NCBI GenBank assembly: GCA_033762815.1
Contig: JANRLF010000004.1
Coordinates: 310,001 to 374,000, forward strand
Direction: 5' to 3'
Length of the DNA stretch: 64,000 nucleotides
Source of the DNA: JANRLF01 sp033762815
GTDB taxonomy: Bacteria > Bacteroidota > Bacteroidia > Chitinophagales > CAIOSU01
Position 1 is the stretch's first letter. Every line of letters begins with the position of its first letter. The position numbers were made by a program, and so were the translations under genes. Positions 25,643-33,611 of this stretch are shown here, piece after piece. Below the pieces are notes generated by a model. That model saw nothing but the letters and a program-made list of their open reading frames with translations. It was not told the origin of the DNA and made no database searches.

Positions 25643-25937
25643 TGATGATTTGAAAATTTGATGATTTGGAAATTATCATTCGGTTTCTATTATAATTAAT
25701 GGGCTAGACTCAATTTCAAAGCATTTTTCCCCTCTTGCAAGTGTCTTTCTTGTTCAGCATAACGGGCTTACCATTCAAAAAGAAAAAACCACATCCTTTC
25801 TTGAAAATGTCGTACTAAATACTTGTACCTTTTACCTTTCCTCTCATACCTTCTTTTACTTTTCCCTCGTACCTATTCCCTCGTACTTCGTACCTTAATA
25901 TTGCTACTCAATACTTAATACTTTTTAGTACCTTTGC
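25643..25937. repeat. low-complexity intergenic region with short repeats upstream of aceB
   Basis: The 329-base gap has no gene. It opens with a 16-base direct repeat (TGATGATTTGAAAATT at 25643-25658, and the same with one change at 25659-25674). Its second half is a pyrimidine-rich tract with many degenerate TCGTAC/GTACCT words (about 25809-25937). It ends in the aceB promoter. Function beyond the promoter is unknown. Confidence 0.6.
25929..25936 (+). promoter_or_regulatory. Bacteroidota -7 box of the glyoxylate operon
   Basis: TACCTTTG fits TAnnTTTG and lies 25 bases before the aceB ATG. The nearest TTG upstream (25901-25903) is 25 bases away, slightly beyond the usual spacing, so the -33 element is uncertain. 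Confidence 0.5.
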
Positions 25938-25961
25938 ACTTTCATTTCAAAAACCACGCTC

Positions 25962-27560
25962 ATGCAGGCATTTGAAACCGTTGAAGGCCTCATTATCAAC
26001 GCCCAAGTAAGCCCCGAATTTGCTGAGATACTGACCCCTGCCGCCCTGTCGTTTGTTGCCGATTTGCACCGCCAGTTCAATGGCCGCCGCAAGGAGTTGT
26101 TGGCCTTTAGAAAAGAGCGCCAGGCAAAGTTGGATGCCGGCATTTTCCCCGATTTCCTTCCGCATACCAGCCATATCCGCCATGGCGTTTGGACCGTGGA
26201 ACCCATTCCTGCAGATTTGCAGGACCGCAGGGTAGAGATTACCGGCCCGGTTGACCGCAAAATGATTATCAACGCCCTTAACTCAGGCGCAAAGGTATTC
26301 ATGGCCGATTTCGAGGACAGCAACTCCCCCCGTTGGAGCAATAATATCAGCGGGCAAATCAACCTGCGCGATGCCATATTGCGCAATATCAGCTATGCCG
26401 CTCCCGATACAGGAAAATTCTATACCCTGAACGAACAGACCGCCACCTTAATGGTAAGGCCCCGTGGCTGGCACTTGGATGAAAAACACGTGCTGATAGA
26501 TGGTGAACCTGTATCAGGTGGCATATTCGACTTTGGACTGTACTTCTTCCACAACGCCAAAAACCTCATCAGCAAAGGCAGCGGTCCTTATTTCTACTTG
26601 CCAAAAATGGAAAGCCATTTGGAAGCCCGCCTTTGGAACGATATCTTTTTAAGGGCACAAAGCCAGTTGGGCATTGAGCGGGGCACCATAAAAGCTACCG
26701 TGCTGATAGAGACCATTTTGGCGTCCTTTGAATTGCACGAAATACTCTATGAATTGAGGGAACACTCTGCGGGCTTGAATTGTGGCCGCTGGGACTATAT
26801 TTTCTCCTTTATCAAAAAATTCAAAAACCATCCGCAATTCATATTGCCCAACCGCGACCAGGTGACCATGGCTACGCCGTTTATGGAAGCTTATTCCTTG
26901 TTGGTAATACAAACCTGCCATCAGCGCAACGTGCATGCCATGGGCGGCATGTCGGCCTTCATACCCATCAAGGGCGATGAAGCCGCCAACCAAGCTGCCA
27001 TAGAAAAGGTAAGGCTTGACAAGGAGCGGGAGGCACGCAACGGCCATGACGGTACTTGGGTGGCTCATCCTGGACTAGTAAAAGTGGCCATGGACGTATT
27101 TGACCAATACATGCCCAGTGCCAACCAAATAGATAAAAAGCGCGAGGATGTAGATGTAAGTGCCGCCGATCTTATCCGTATTCCGGAAGGTACTATAACC
27201 GAGGAGGGCTTGCGCAAGAATATCAATGTAGGGATTTTATATATTGAGTCGTGGCTGAGGGGTGTAGGTGCTGCCGCACTTTATAATCTTATGGAAGATG
27301 CCGCCACCGCCGAGATATCAAGGGCGCAAGTGTGGCAATGGATACACCATGGACTAAAATTGCAAGATGGCACGCCCATTACCAAAGAGCTGTACCATCG
27401 ATACTTACCTGAAGAATTGGCTAACATTAGGGCTTACGTTGGCGATGCCGCCTATGTGGATGGCCGCTTCAAAGAAGCCTGTGATATCTTTACCGAACTA
27501 GTGGAACGCGATGACTTCATTGAATTCCTGACCCTGCCAGCATATGAACACATTTCTTGA
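25962..27560 (+). CDS. aceB: malate synthase A
   Basis: A 532-residue malate synthase of the A type (usual length about 530), condensing glyoxylate and acetyl-CoA to malate in the cytoplasmic glyoxylate shunt. Family landmarks are TGPVDRKMIINALNSGAKVF, FMADFEDSNSPRW, MVRPRGWHLDEKH, LNCGRWDYIFSFIKKF and the C-terminal signature LRGVGAAALYNLMEDAATAE. It stands first in an operon with aceA, separated from it by a four-helix-bundle gene and repeat DNA. It would let the cell grow on acetate or fatty acids. Identification is firm. Confidence 0.97.
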   Translation: MQAFETVEGLIINAQVSPEFAEILTPAALSFVADLHRQFNGRRKELLAFRKERQAKLDAGIFPDFLPHTSHIRHGVWTVEPIPADLQDRRVEITGPVDRKMIINALNSGAKVFMADFEDSNSPRWSNNISGQINLRDAILRNISYAAPDTGKFYTLNEQTATLMVRPRGWHLDEKHVLIDGEPVSGGIFDFGLYFFHNAKNLISKGSGPYFYLPKMESHLEARLWNDIFLRAQSQLGIERGTIKATVLIETILASFELHEILYELREHSAGLNCGRWDYIFSFIKKFKNHPQFILPNRDQVTMATPFMEAYSLLVIQTCHQRNVHAMGGMSAFIPIKGDEAANQAAIEKVRLDKEREARNGHDGTWVAHPGLVKVAMDVFDQYMPSANQIDKKREDVDVSAADLIRIPEGTITEEGLRKNINVGILYIESWLRGVGAAALYNLMEDAATAEISRAQVWQWIHHGLKLQDGTPITKELYHRYLPEELANIRAYVGDAAYVDGRFKEACDIFTELVERDDFIEFLTLPAYEHIS

Positions 27561-27571
27561 TTTATAATCTA

Positions 27572-27592
27572 CAATTGACAATTTACAATTGA
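27572..27592. repeat. three-copy heptamer CAATTGA/CAATTTA/CAATTGA before the four-helix-bundle gene
   Basis: Three adjoining 7-base units differing at one base fill the gap between the aceB stop (27560) and the four-helix-bundle start (27596). The same period, with a different unit, is found on the other side of that gene. Confidence 0.6.
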
Positions 27593-27595
27593 GAA

Positions 27596-27973
27596 ATGGA
27601 TAAGCACGATTTGCAAGAACGAACAAAGCAATTTGCTCTTGATATTATCAAGCTTTGCAATATGCTGCCTAAAGAAACTGCTTTTTTCGTTTTCGCCCGC
27701 CAAATAATTCGCTCATCTAGTTCCGTAGGTGCCAATTATAGGGCCGCATGCCGTGCAAAATCAAACGCCGACTTCATCAATAAATTGAAGATTGTGGAAG
27801 AGGAAACCGATGAAACCATGTTCTTTTTGGAATTGTTGAAAGAACTACACCCATCTGGAGAAAAACCAATCGTTTCATTAATCAAAGAAGCAAAAGAGCT
27901 ATTGGCCATATTTGTAGCTTCTATAAAAACTACGAGAGCAAATTCTTCTTTTTATAGTGAAAGTAAATCGTAA
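27596..27973 (+). CDS. four-helix-bundle protein (23S rRNA intervening-sequence family)
   Basis: A 125-residue all-helical protein of the 'four helix bundle'/S23 family: IIRSSSSVGANYRAACRAKS (42-61) and KLKIVEEETDETMFFLELL (64-82) are the family core. Members occur in rRNA intervening sequences, beside diversity-generating retroelements (as Avd), and as solitary genes scattered in Bacteroidota genomes with no settled function. Here it splits aceB from aceA and is bounded by heptamer repeats on both sides. Its last codons (ESKS-stop) are encoded by the first units of the downstream array. The setting suggests insertion into an older aceB-aceA operon. Confidence 0.9.
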   Translation: MDKHDLQERTKQFALDIIKLCNMLPKETAFFVFARQIIRSSSSVGANYRAACRAKSNADFINKLKIVEEETDETMFFLELLKELHPSGEKPIVSLIKEAKELLAIFVASIKTTRANSSFYSESKS

Positions 27974-28045
27974 ATCGTAAATCGTAAATCGTAAATCGTA
28001 AATCGTAAATCGTAAATCGTAAATCGTAAATCGTAAATCGTAAAT
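27963..28045. repeat. tandem heptamer array GTAAATC x 11 plus partial copy, just upstream of aceA
   Basis: Eleven exact copies of GTAAATC (27963-28039) and a 6-base partial copy (28040-28045) end four bases before the aceA ATG at 28050. The array begins inside the 3' end of the four-helix-bundle gene and fills the whole gap. Such perfect short arrays gain and lose units by slippage. Here that would alter the leader immediately before aceA and possibly the C-terminus or stop position of the upstream gene. Confidence 0.95.
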
Positions 28046-28049
28046 AAAA

Positions 28050-29330
28050 ATGACTAAGCAAGACAAATTGAATGCCCTAATTAATGACTGGAACAACAAC
28101 CCGCGTTGGGAGGGTGTTGAAAGGCCTTACACCGCCGAGGAAGTAGTAAACTTGAGCGGTTCGGTAAAAATTGAATACACCTTGGCCAAACTGGGTGCAG
28201 AACGGCTGTGGAACAAGTTGAAAAGCCAGGATTTTGTCGCAGGCCTAGGTGCTTTGACAGGCAACCAGGCTATACAGGAAGTAGCAGCGGGTTTGGAAGC
28301 TATCTATTTGAGCGGATGGCAGGTGGCTGCCGATGCCAATCTGGCTGGGCAAATGTACCCTGACCAAAGCTTGTACCCTGCTGACAGTGTACCTTCAGTG
28401 GTAAGACGCATCAACAATGCCTTGTTGAGGGCTGACCAAATGCAGACTTTGGAAGGCAAGGAAGATACCCATTGGCTGGTGCCCATTGTGGCTGATGCTG
28501 AGGCTGGTTTTGGCGGTAACCTCAATGCTTTTGAATTGATGAAGCAATTGATTGAAGCTGGTGCAGCCGGTGCCCACTTCGAAGACCAACTGTCATCTGC
28601 CAAGAAATGCGGCCACCTGGGGGGTAAAGTATTGGTACCTACCCAAGAGGCAATCAATAAATTGGTAGCTGCTCGTTTGGCTGCCGACGTTATGGGCGTA
28701 CCAAGTGTTATCATTGCCCGTACCGATGCAGACGCTGCCAACCTATTGACCAGCGATATCGATGAGCGCGACCAAAGATTTGTAACCGGAAAGCGCACCG
28801 CTGAAGGTTTTTACTATGTAAACTGTGGTTTGGAACAAGGTATCGACCGTGGTTTGTCTTATGCCCCTTATGCCGACTTGGTATGGATGGAAACCTCTAA
28901 TCCTGACCTTGGCTTTGCAAAAGAGTTTGCAGATGCTATCCATGAAAAGTATCCGAACCAAATGTTGGCTTACAACTGCTCTCCATCGTTCAACTGGGCG
29001 GCCAAATTGAGCGTTGCCGAAATGGAAGTATTCCGTGAGAAATTGGCGGAAATGGGCTATAAGTTCCAGTTTATCACATTGGCAGGTTTCCATGCATTGA
29101 ATACCAGCATGTTCGAACTGTCGAAAGCCTATAAAGCCCGTGGTATGGCTGGCTATTCTGAATTGCAGGAGCGTGAGTTTGCTTTGCAAAAAGAAGGTTA
29201 TAAAGCAGTGAAACACCAAAGCTTTGTGGGTACTGGCTATTTCGATGCGGTACAAAATACCATTACTGGTGGCAATGCATCAACCACTGCTATGGGAGGC
29301 AGCACTGAAACCGAGCAATTCCATCATTAA
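28050..29330 (+). CDS. aceA: isocitrate lyase
   Basis: A 426-residue isocitrate lyase (usual length about 430), splitting isocitrate to succinate and glyoxylate. The signature SSAKKCGHLGGKVLVPTQEA contains the catalytic Cys; VPIVADAEAGFGG, VIIARTDADAANLL and MLAYNCSPSFNW are further family blocks. With aceB upstream it forms the glyoxylate shunt. The ATG follows directly on the GTAAATC array and no good ribosome-binding sequence other than an A-rich stretch precedes it, which is normal for Bacteroidota. Identification is firm. Confidence 0.97.
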   Translation: MTKQDKLNALINDWNNNPRWEGVERPYTAEEVVNLSGSVKIEYTLAKLGAERLWNKLKSQDFVAGLGALTGNQAIQEVAAGLEAIYLSGWQVAADANLAGQMYPDQSLYPADSVPSVVRRINNALLRADQMQTLEGKEDTHWLVPIVADAEAGFGGNLNAFELMKQLIEAGAAGAHFEDQLSSAKKCGHLGGKVLVPTQEAINKLVAARLAADVMGVPSVIIARTDADAANLLTSDIDERDQRFVTGKRTAEGFYYVNCGLEQGIDRGLSYAPYADLVWMETSNPDLGFAKEFADAIHEKYPNQMLAYNCSPSFNWAAKLSVAEMEVFREKLAEMGYKFQFITLAGFHALNTSMFELSKAYKARGMAGYSELQEREFALQKEGYKAVKHQSFVGTGYFDAVQNTITGGNASTTAMGGSTETEQFHH

Positions 29331-29334
29331 TTTT

Positions 29335-29517
29335 AGTAGCGAGAAGTGAGTATTGAGTAGCGAGAGCTATATGGTTGAATTGCTATATGGCGGCACTGCT
29401 GAATGGTTGAATTGCTGAATGGTTTTATTGCTAAATTGTTTTAGTCTAGAACAGTCTAACAGTTAAACAATACAACAATACAACAATCCTAACAAATAGC
29501 CATTTAACAATCATTTA
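29335..29517. repeat. AT-rich intergenic region with short imperfect repeats after aceA
   Basis: The 187-base convergent gap between aceA and malQ contains overlapping imperfect repeats: GAGTAGCGAGA-like words (29335-29366), GAATGGTTGAATTGCT-like words (29374-29440) and CAATACAA/CAACAAT words (29468-29490). No gene or clear terminator hairpin was seen. Confidence 0.55.
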
Positions 29518-31035
29518 TTAGCTCTCCACTGCCCTACCATAGGTATCTATCAGCAGGCGGTATTTCATCACTAAATCAAGGGTAATGGCATCGGGTGAAA
29601 GCCGCCAGCGCCAATTGCCCTCCCCGTGGGAAGGGCGGTTCATGGTAGCCTTGGCACCCAAGCCTAGCCAATCTTGCATAGGGATAATGGCCGTATCTGC
29701 TACCGACATTAAGGCAAGGCGAATCATAGCCTCAGGGGCTGTTTTGGGAGTTAATGGTTTGCCAACATAATGTTGCAGGCGCATCTTGTCATCGTGGCTA
29801 GCTTCTTGCTTGTACCAGCCTTTCACGGTTATATTATCATGCGTGCCAGTATAGACAATTAAATGCCGCTTGTGCAGATGCGGTGCATAGGCGTTGGTAG
29901 GCAGGTCTTCACCGAAAGCAAAGAGGAGCAATGCCATGCCGGGCAAATCAAACTTTGCCATAAGGTCGCGAACGGGTTGGTCTATCTCGCCCAAGTCTTC
30001 GGCAATGATAGGCAATTGCGGAAATTGCTCTTGCATAGTGCTGAAGAAAGCCTCGCCCGGAGTTTCCACCCATTTGCCATTAAGGGCGGTTTCTTCACCA
30101 GCATCTACTTCCCAGTAGGCAGAAAAAGCCCTGAAATGGTCAAGCCGCAGCCAATCAAACAATTTCAAATTATGTGAAAGCCTATCGCGCCACCAGCTAA
30201 ACCCACCTTTTTCCAATCGTTTCCAATCATAAATGGGATTGCCCCACAACTGGCCCGTTTCGCTAAAATAATCGGGGGGCACTCCCGCTACTTTGGTGGG
30301 CATGTTATTGGCAGCTAGCTTAAAATATTCCGGGTGGGCCCATATATCGGCACTGTCATGACCCACATAAAATGGCATGTCGCCAAAAAGCAATATGCCC
30401 AAATCATTGCAATATTTCTTTAGGGCGTTCCATTGTCCAAAAAACAGGTATTGACAAAACTTTTCCTGCTCAATGGTGCTGGCCAACTTGGTACGTACTT
30501 CGGCCATGGCCGATGGCTTTCTATCGCAAAAGTCTTTGTCCCAAAACATCCATCCAGCCCCTTGGAAATAACTCTTTAAAGCCATGAACAAAGCATAGTC
30601 ATCCAGCCATGCCGATTGCTCCTTGCAAAAAAGCATGTATTCAGGGCTACGCATACCATTGCGGTCAATCCACTGATGATAGGCCACATGCAAAAGCTCA
30701 TTTTTATACTTGAGAGCTTTCTGATAATCAACCATTTTTTCAGAGAATTCTAAATTACTACCTGAAAGGTGCTGTTCATCCAAAAAGCCTTCTTTAACCA
30801 ATAATTCAGGGCTAATCAATAAGGTGTTGCCTGCAAAAGCCGAAGGGCTGCTATAAGGGGAGTTGCCCATGGCCTCGGAGGTAGGGTTTAGAGGCAAAAT
30901 TTGCCATATGGTTTGCCCGGTGTCCCTTAAAAATGCTGCAAACTGATATGCTGCCGGCCCTAAATCGCCTATACCAAAAGGGGAAGGCAGTGAAGTGATA
31001 TGCATTAGGGTGCCGCACCTCCTTTTCCTATTCAT
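29518..31035 (-). CDS. malQ: 4-alpha-glucanotransferase (amylomaltase, GH77)
   Basis: A 505-residue GH77 enzyme that transfers malto-oligosaccharide units between alpha-1,4-glucans in the cytoplasm. Visible landmarks: TSLPSPFGIGDLG (14-26), GNSPYSSPSAFAGN, GDMPFYVGHDSADIWAHP, GVPPDYFSETGQLWGNP, nucleophile Asp in FDWLRLDHFRAF, acid/base Glu in PIIAEDLGEI and IVYTGTHDNITVKGW. Its ATG overlaps the treY stop by four bases, so it is the last gene of the treZ-GH57-treY-malQ transcript. It likely lengthens or recycles the short glucans produced by its neighbours. Confidence 0.95.
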   Translation of the reverse strand: MNRKRRCGTLMHITSLPSPFGIGDLGPAAYQFAAFLRDTGQTIWQILPLNPTSEAMGNSPYSSPSAFAGNTLLISPELLVKEGFLDEQHLSGSNLEFSEKMVDYQKALKYKNELLHVAYHQWIDRNGMRSPEYMLFCKEQSAWLDDYALFMALKSYFQGAGWMFWDKDFCDRKPSAMAEVRTKLASTIEQEKFCQYLFFGQWNALKKYCNDLGILLFGDMPFYVGHDSADIWAHPEYFKLAANNMPTKVAGVPPDYFSETGQLWGNPIYDWKRLEKGGFSWWRDRLSHNLKLFDWLRLDHFRAFSAYWEVDAGEETALNGKWVETPGEAFFSTMQEQFPQLPIIAEDLGEIDQPVRDLMAKFDLPGMALLLFAFGEDLPTNAYAPHLHKRHLIVYTGTHDNITVKGWYKQEASHDDKMRLQHYVGKPLTPKTAPEAMIRLALMSVADTAIIPMQDWLGLGAKATMNRPSHGEGNWRWRLSPDAITLDLVMKYRLLIDTYGRAVES

Positions 31036-33611
31036 GACTTACCATATAAAAGGGTGATGGGAAACTTCTTCCATAAGCGGGACAAGTGAATTCGGTCAGG
31101 GGTACCTGTTGCATAGCCGGTAAACACATCCACCAAACTAAGCGGGGCATCGGCAGGCAACTCTACGTAGGTATCTTCTGCAATCGGTAGACCTTGGAAA
31201 AGCGTGCTTGCATCGGGAGCCATATCAACCACCAAACGGGCGACAATAGTAATAGCCCATTCATTGCCATGGTTGCGGGCAAATGCAAGCACCTTACCCG
31301 CATGGGTGCCCGATGCCATCAAAGGAATATAGCGGCCATCAGAAAACAACTTTTCATGGTCTCTTCTAAAGCAAATAGCCTTATACAGCACGAACAGCTT
31401 AATTCTGCCATCTGCCACATTCTCGGTGAGCTTGGGCAATAGCATATCTATAGGCGTTTGCTGTAATTCCTTTAGTAAATGTGCACGATGGCTAAAATCT
31501 ACCGGGCGACGGTTATCGGGATCTACCATGCTCAAATCCCATAACTCACAGCCTTGATAAATATCCGGTATGCCTGGTGCGGTAATTTTCAACAACAGTT
31601 GCGACAAGGAATACAAAGCACCGTATAGCGAAACCCGTTTGATAAAAGGCTGAAAAACATTGCGAAAAGTGCGCTTGTCGCTTAAAATACTTTCAGCAAA
31701 ATTGACCAAGGCACTTTCATAAGCTTCATTAGGTGCCGACCATTTGCTATTGGTTTTTCCTTCCCTTACCGCTTTTATCAAGTATTCCTTTATTCGGTTC
31801 CGGAACAACTCATCTGGTTGTCCATCCATTGGGAATACACCTACCAAGGTTTGGTAAAGGAAATACTCATCGTTTGTGCTTGGTGCCATTTCACCATCCA
31901 CCTGCGTTTTAAGGTCAGCATTCAATGCCATCCATTCACGCACCTGCATTTCCCATTCTTGTGGCATTTCGCTTAGCACATTTACGCACATGCGGGCATC
32001 TTCTCCTCTTTTGGTGTCGTGGGTAGCAGTGGCGTTCAATGAATGGGGAAAGTTCATCCATCGATTTTTCATACTTTGGTGAAAATCGCGGGAATTGATG
32101 CCGAACACATCTGGCGAATCGCCCACCTCATTATGTGAGATTAACCTGTTGTAAGTATAAAAAGTAGTATCCTCTACCCCTTTAGCGGCCAAGGGCCCTG
32201 TAAACTGCTGGCAGCGCATGAAAAAATGCAGCTTGCTGCGGTTGTAATCTTCGTCTTCCGTTTCAGGTTCAGCGTAGAGTTCGTACAGAACGGATAGGCC
32301 CGGTTTTAGCTCAGGTGCCACTTCTACTGCCTTTGCAAAAGCGGCTTCAATAATGCTCCTATCCTGTTCATTGATTTCCAAGCTATCAATATAAGTGCGA
32401 TAAACGGGATGGGCTGCCATCCAAACCGCTAAGGCATCTTTTAGTTGTTCGCTATACTCCACCTCGCCCAATAGCTGAACTAAGAGATGGTGTAGATTGT
32501 CCAATTCCCCCCGCATATGGTTCAGCAGAAACTGGTGCTTCTTTTCAAACACGGTAGCTTCATATTGCTGTACTCCCCCTATAATGCGATGGTAAATTGC
32601 CGAAAAATCTTTCCTGAAATCGCTCTTGGTAAATACATTGTTGAGTACCGCCAAAAACTGGTAGCCACTACTGCCCTGTATAGGCCAAGTTCTAGGCAGG
32701 GTTTCGTCCCACTCTAAAATCTTTTCTACAATAAGGTAGCGTTGCACATCAGTAAGTTGCCTTAGCCGTAAGAGATACTCCTGCGGGTTGTACAAACCGT
32801 CAATATGGTCCACTCTTAGCCCCTGTACCATATCCTGTTCGCAAAGATTTTTGATAAGTTCATGGTGCTTATCGAACACTTCCTGATATTGGATACTCAG
32901 GCAAATCAAATCGCTTACCGTAAAAAAGCGGCGATAATTGATGGTATGGTCGCTTTCATGCCAATCGGCCAAATGATAGTACTGCAGCTCCAATATTTTT
33001 TTCAACGCTTCCTTTGCTTGGGTCAATTGTTGGGCGGTTTCTTCCAATCCCTCACAATCGACAAAATGCCTAACTTGCTCTTGGGTGCTAGCACTTAAAG
33101 GAAATTCCAGCGCATAATATTTTAAGTATAGCTTACCCTTTTTTGCTACTACTTCCAGCTCACCTTTCTCAATTATATCTTCCACATTTCCACCTAGGAA
33201 TGGTGCCTGTACCTTACCCTTTAATTCAGCATGAAAAGAGTCCCAGTCAATATCGAAAAAGTGGTAGTAAGGCGATTGTGGGCCCTGCTCAAAAATATCC
33301 ATCAGCCAAGGATTACCTGCATCAAAAGCCATATGGTTGGGTACAATATCTTGCAACCAGCCCATTTTGTACTTTCGCAAAACATTGACTATACTTTTGA
33401 ACTCCTGCAGTCTTCCAATCTCACTATCAATCACATTGGGGTCGCATACATCGTAGCCATGCGTACTGCCTTTTCTTGATTTGAAAATGGGCGATGCATA
33501 AATGGTACTGATGCCCAAGTCATGTAAATATGGAATGACTTCAAGCAGGTGCTTAAAGGTAAAATCTTTGGAAAATTGTATTCTATAAGTGGCCGTAGGT
33601 ATATACATCAT
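31032..33611 (-). CDS. treY: malto-oligosyltrehalose synthase
   Basis: An 859-residue GH13 enzyme that turns the reducing end of a maltodextrin into a trehalose unit by intramolecular transglycosylation. Landmarks: TATYRIQFSKDFTF (7-20), YASPIFKSRKGSTHGYDVCD, DIVPNHMAFDAGNPWL, GLRVDHIDGLYNP (nucleophile region), KGVEDTTFYTYNRL and GIPDIYQGCELWDLSMVDPD. Length is close to the family norm, with some spacers between the catalytic blocks. Its ATG shares one base with the GH57 stop (TAATG). It works with TreZ, encoded two genes upstream. Confidence 0.95.
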   Translation of the reverse strand: MMYIPTATYRIQFSKDFTFKHLLEVIPYLHDLGISTIYASPIFKSRKGSTHGYDVCDPNVIDSEIGRLQEFKSIVNVLRKYKMGWLQDIVPNHMAFDAGNPWLMDIFEQGPQSPYYHFFDIDWDSFHAELKGKVQAPFLGGNVEDIIEKGELEVVAKKGKLYLKYYALEFPLSASTQEQVRHFVDCEGLEETAQQLTQAKEALKKILELQYYHLADWHESDHTINYRRFFTVSDLICLSIQYQEVFDKHHELIKNLCEQDMVQGLRVDHIDGLYNPQEYLLRLRQLTDVQRYLIVEKILEWDETLPRTWPIQGSSGYQFLAVLNNVFTKSDFRKDFSAIYHRIIGGVQQYEATVFEKKHQFLLNHMRGELDNLHHLLVQLLGEVEYSEQLKDALAVWMAAHPVYRTYIDSLEINEQDRSIIEAAFAKAVEVAPELKPGLSVLYELYAEPETEDEDYNRSKLHFFMRCQQFTGPLAAKGVEDTTFYTYNRLISHNEVGDSPDVFGINSRDFHQSMKNRWMNFPHSLNATATHDTKRGEDARMCVNVLSEMPQEWEMQVREWMALNADLKTQVDGEMAPSTNDEYFLYQTLVGVFPMDGQPDELFRNRIKEYLIKAVREGKTNSKWSAPNEAYESALVNFAESILSDKRTFRNVFQPFIKRVSLYGALYSLSQLLLKITAPGIPDIYQGCELWDLSMVDPDNRRPVDFSHRAHLLKELQQTPIDMLLPKLTENVADGRIKLFVLYKAICFRRDHEKLFSDGRYIPLMASGTHAGKVLAFARNHGNEWAITIVARLVVDMAPDASTLFQGLPIAEDTYVELPADAPLSLVDVFTGYATGTPDRIHLSRLWKKFPITLLYGKS

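Noticed and set aside
27963..28045. CRISPR array
   Set aside because: Units are 7 bases with no spacers, and no cas genes are present.
27899..28099. Minus-strand frame with repeated YDLRFTI units
   Set aside because: It is simply the heptamer array read in reverse; 7-base repeats cycle through three frames and create such peptides. No start context or conserved flank.
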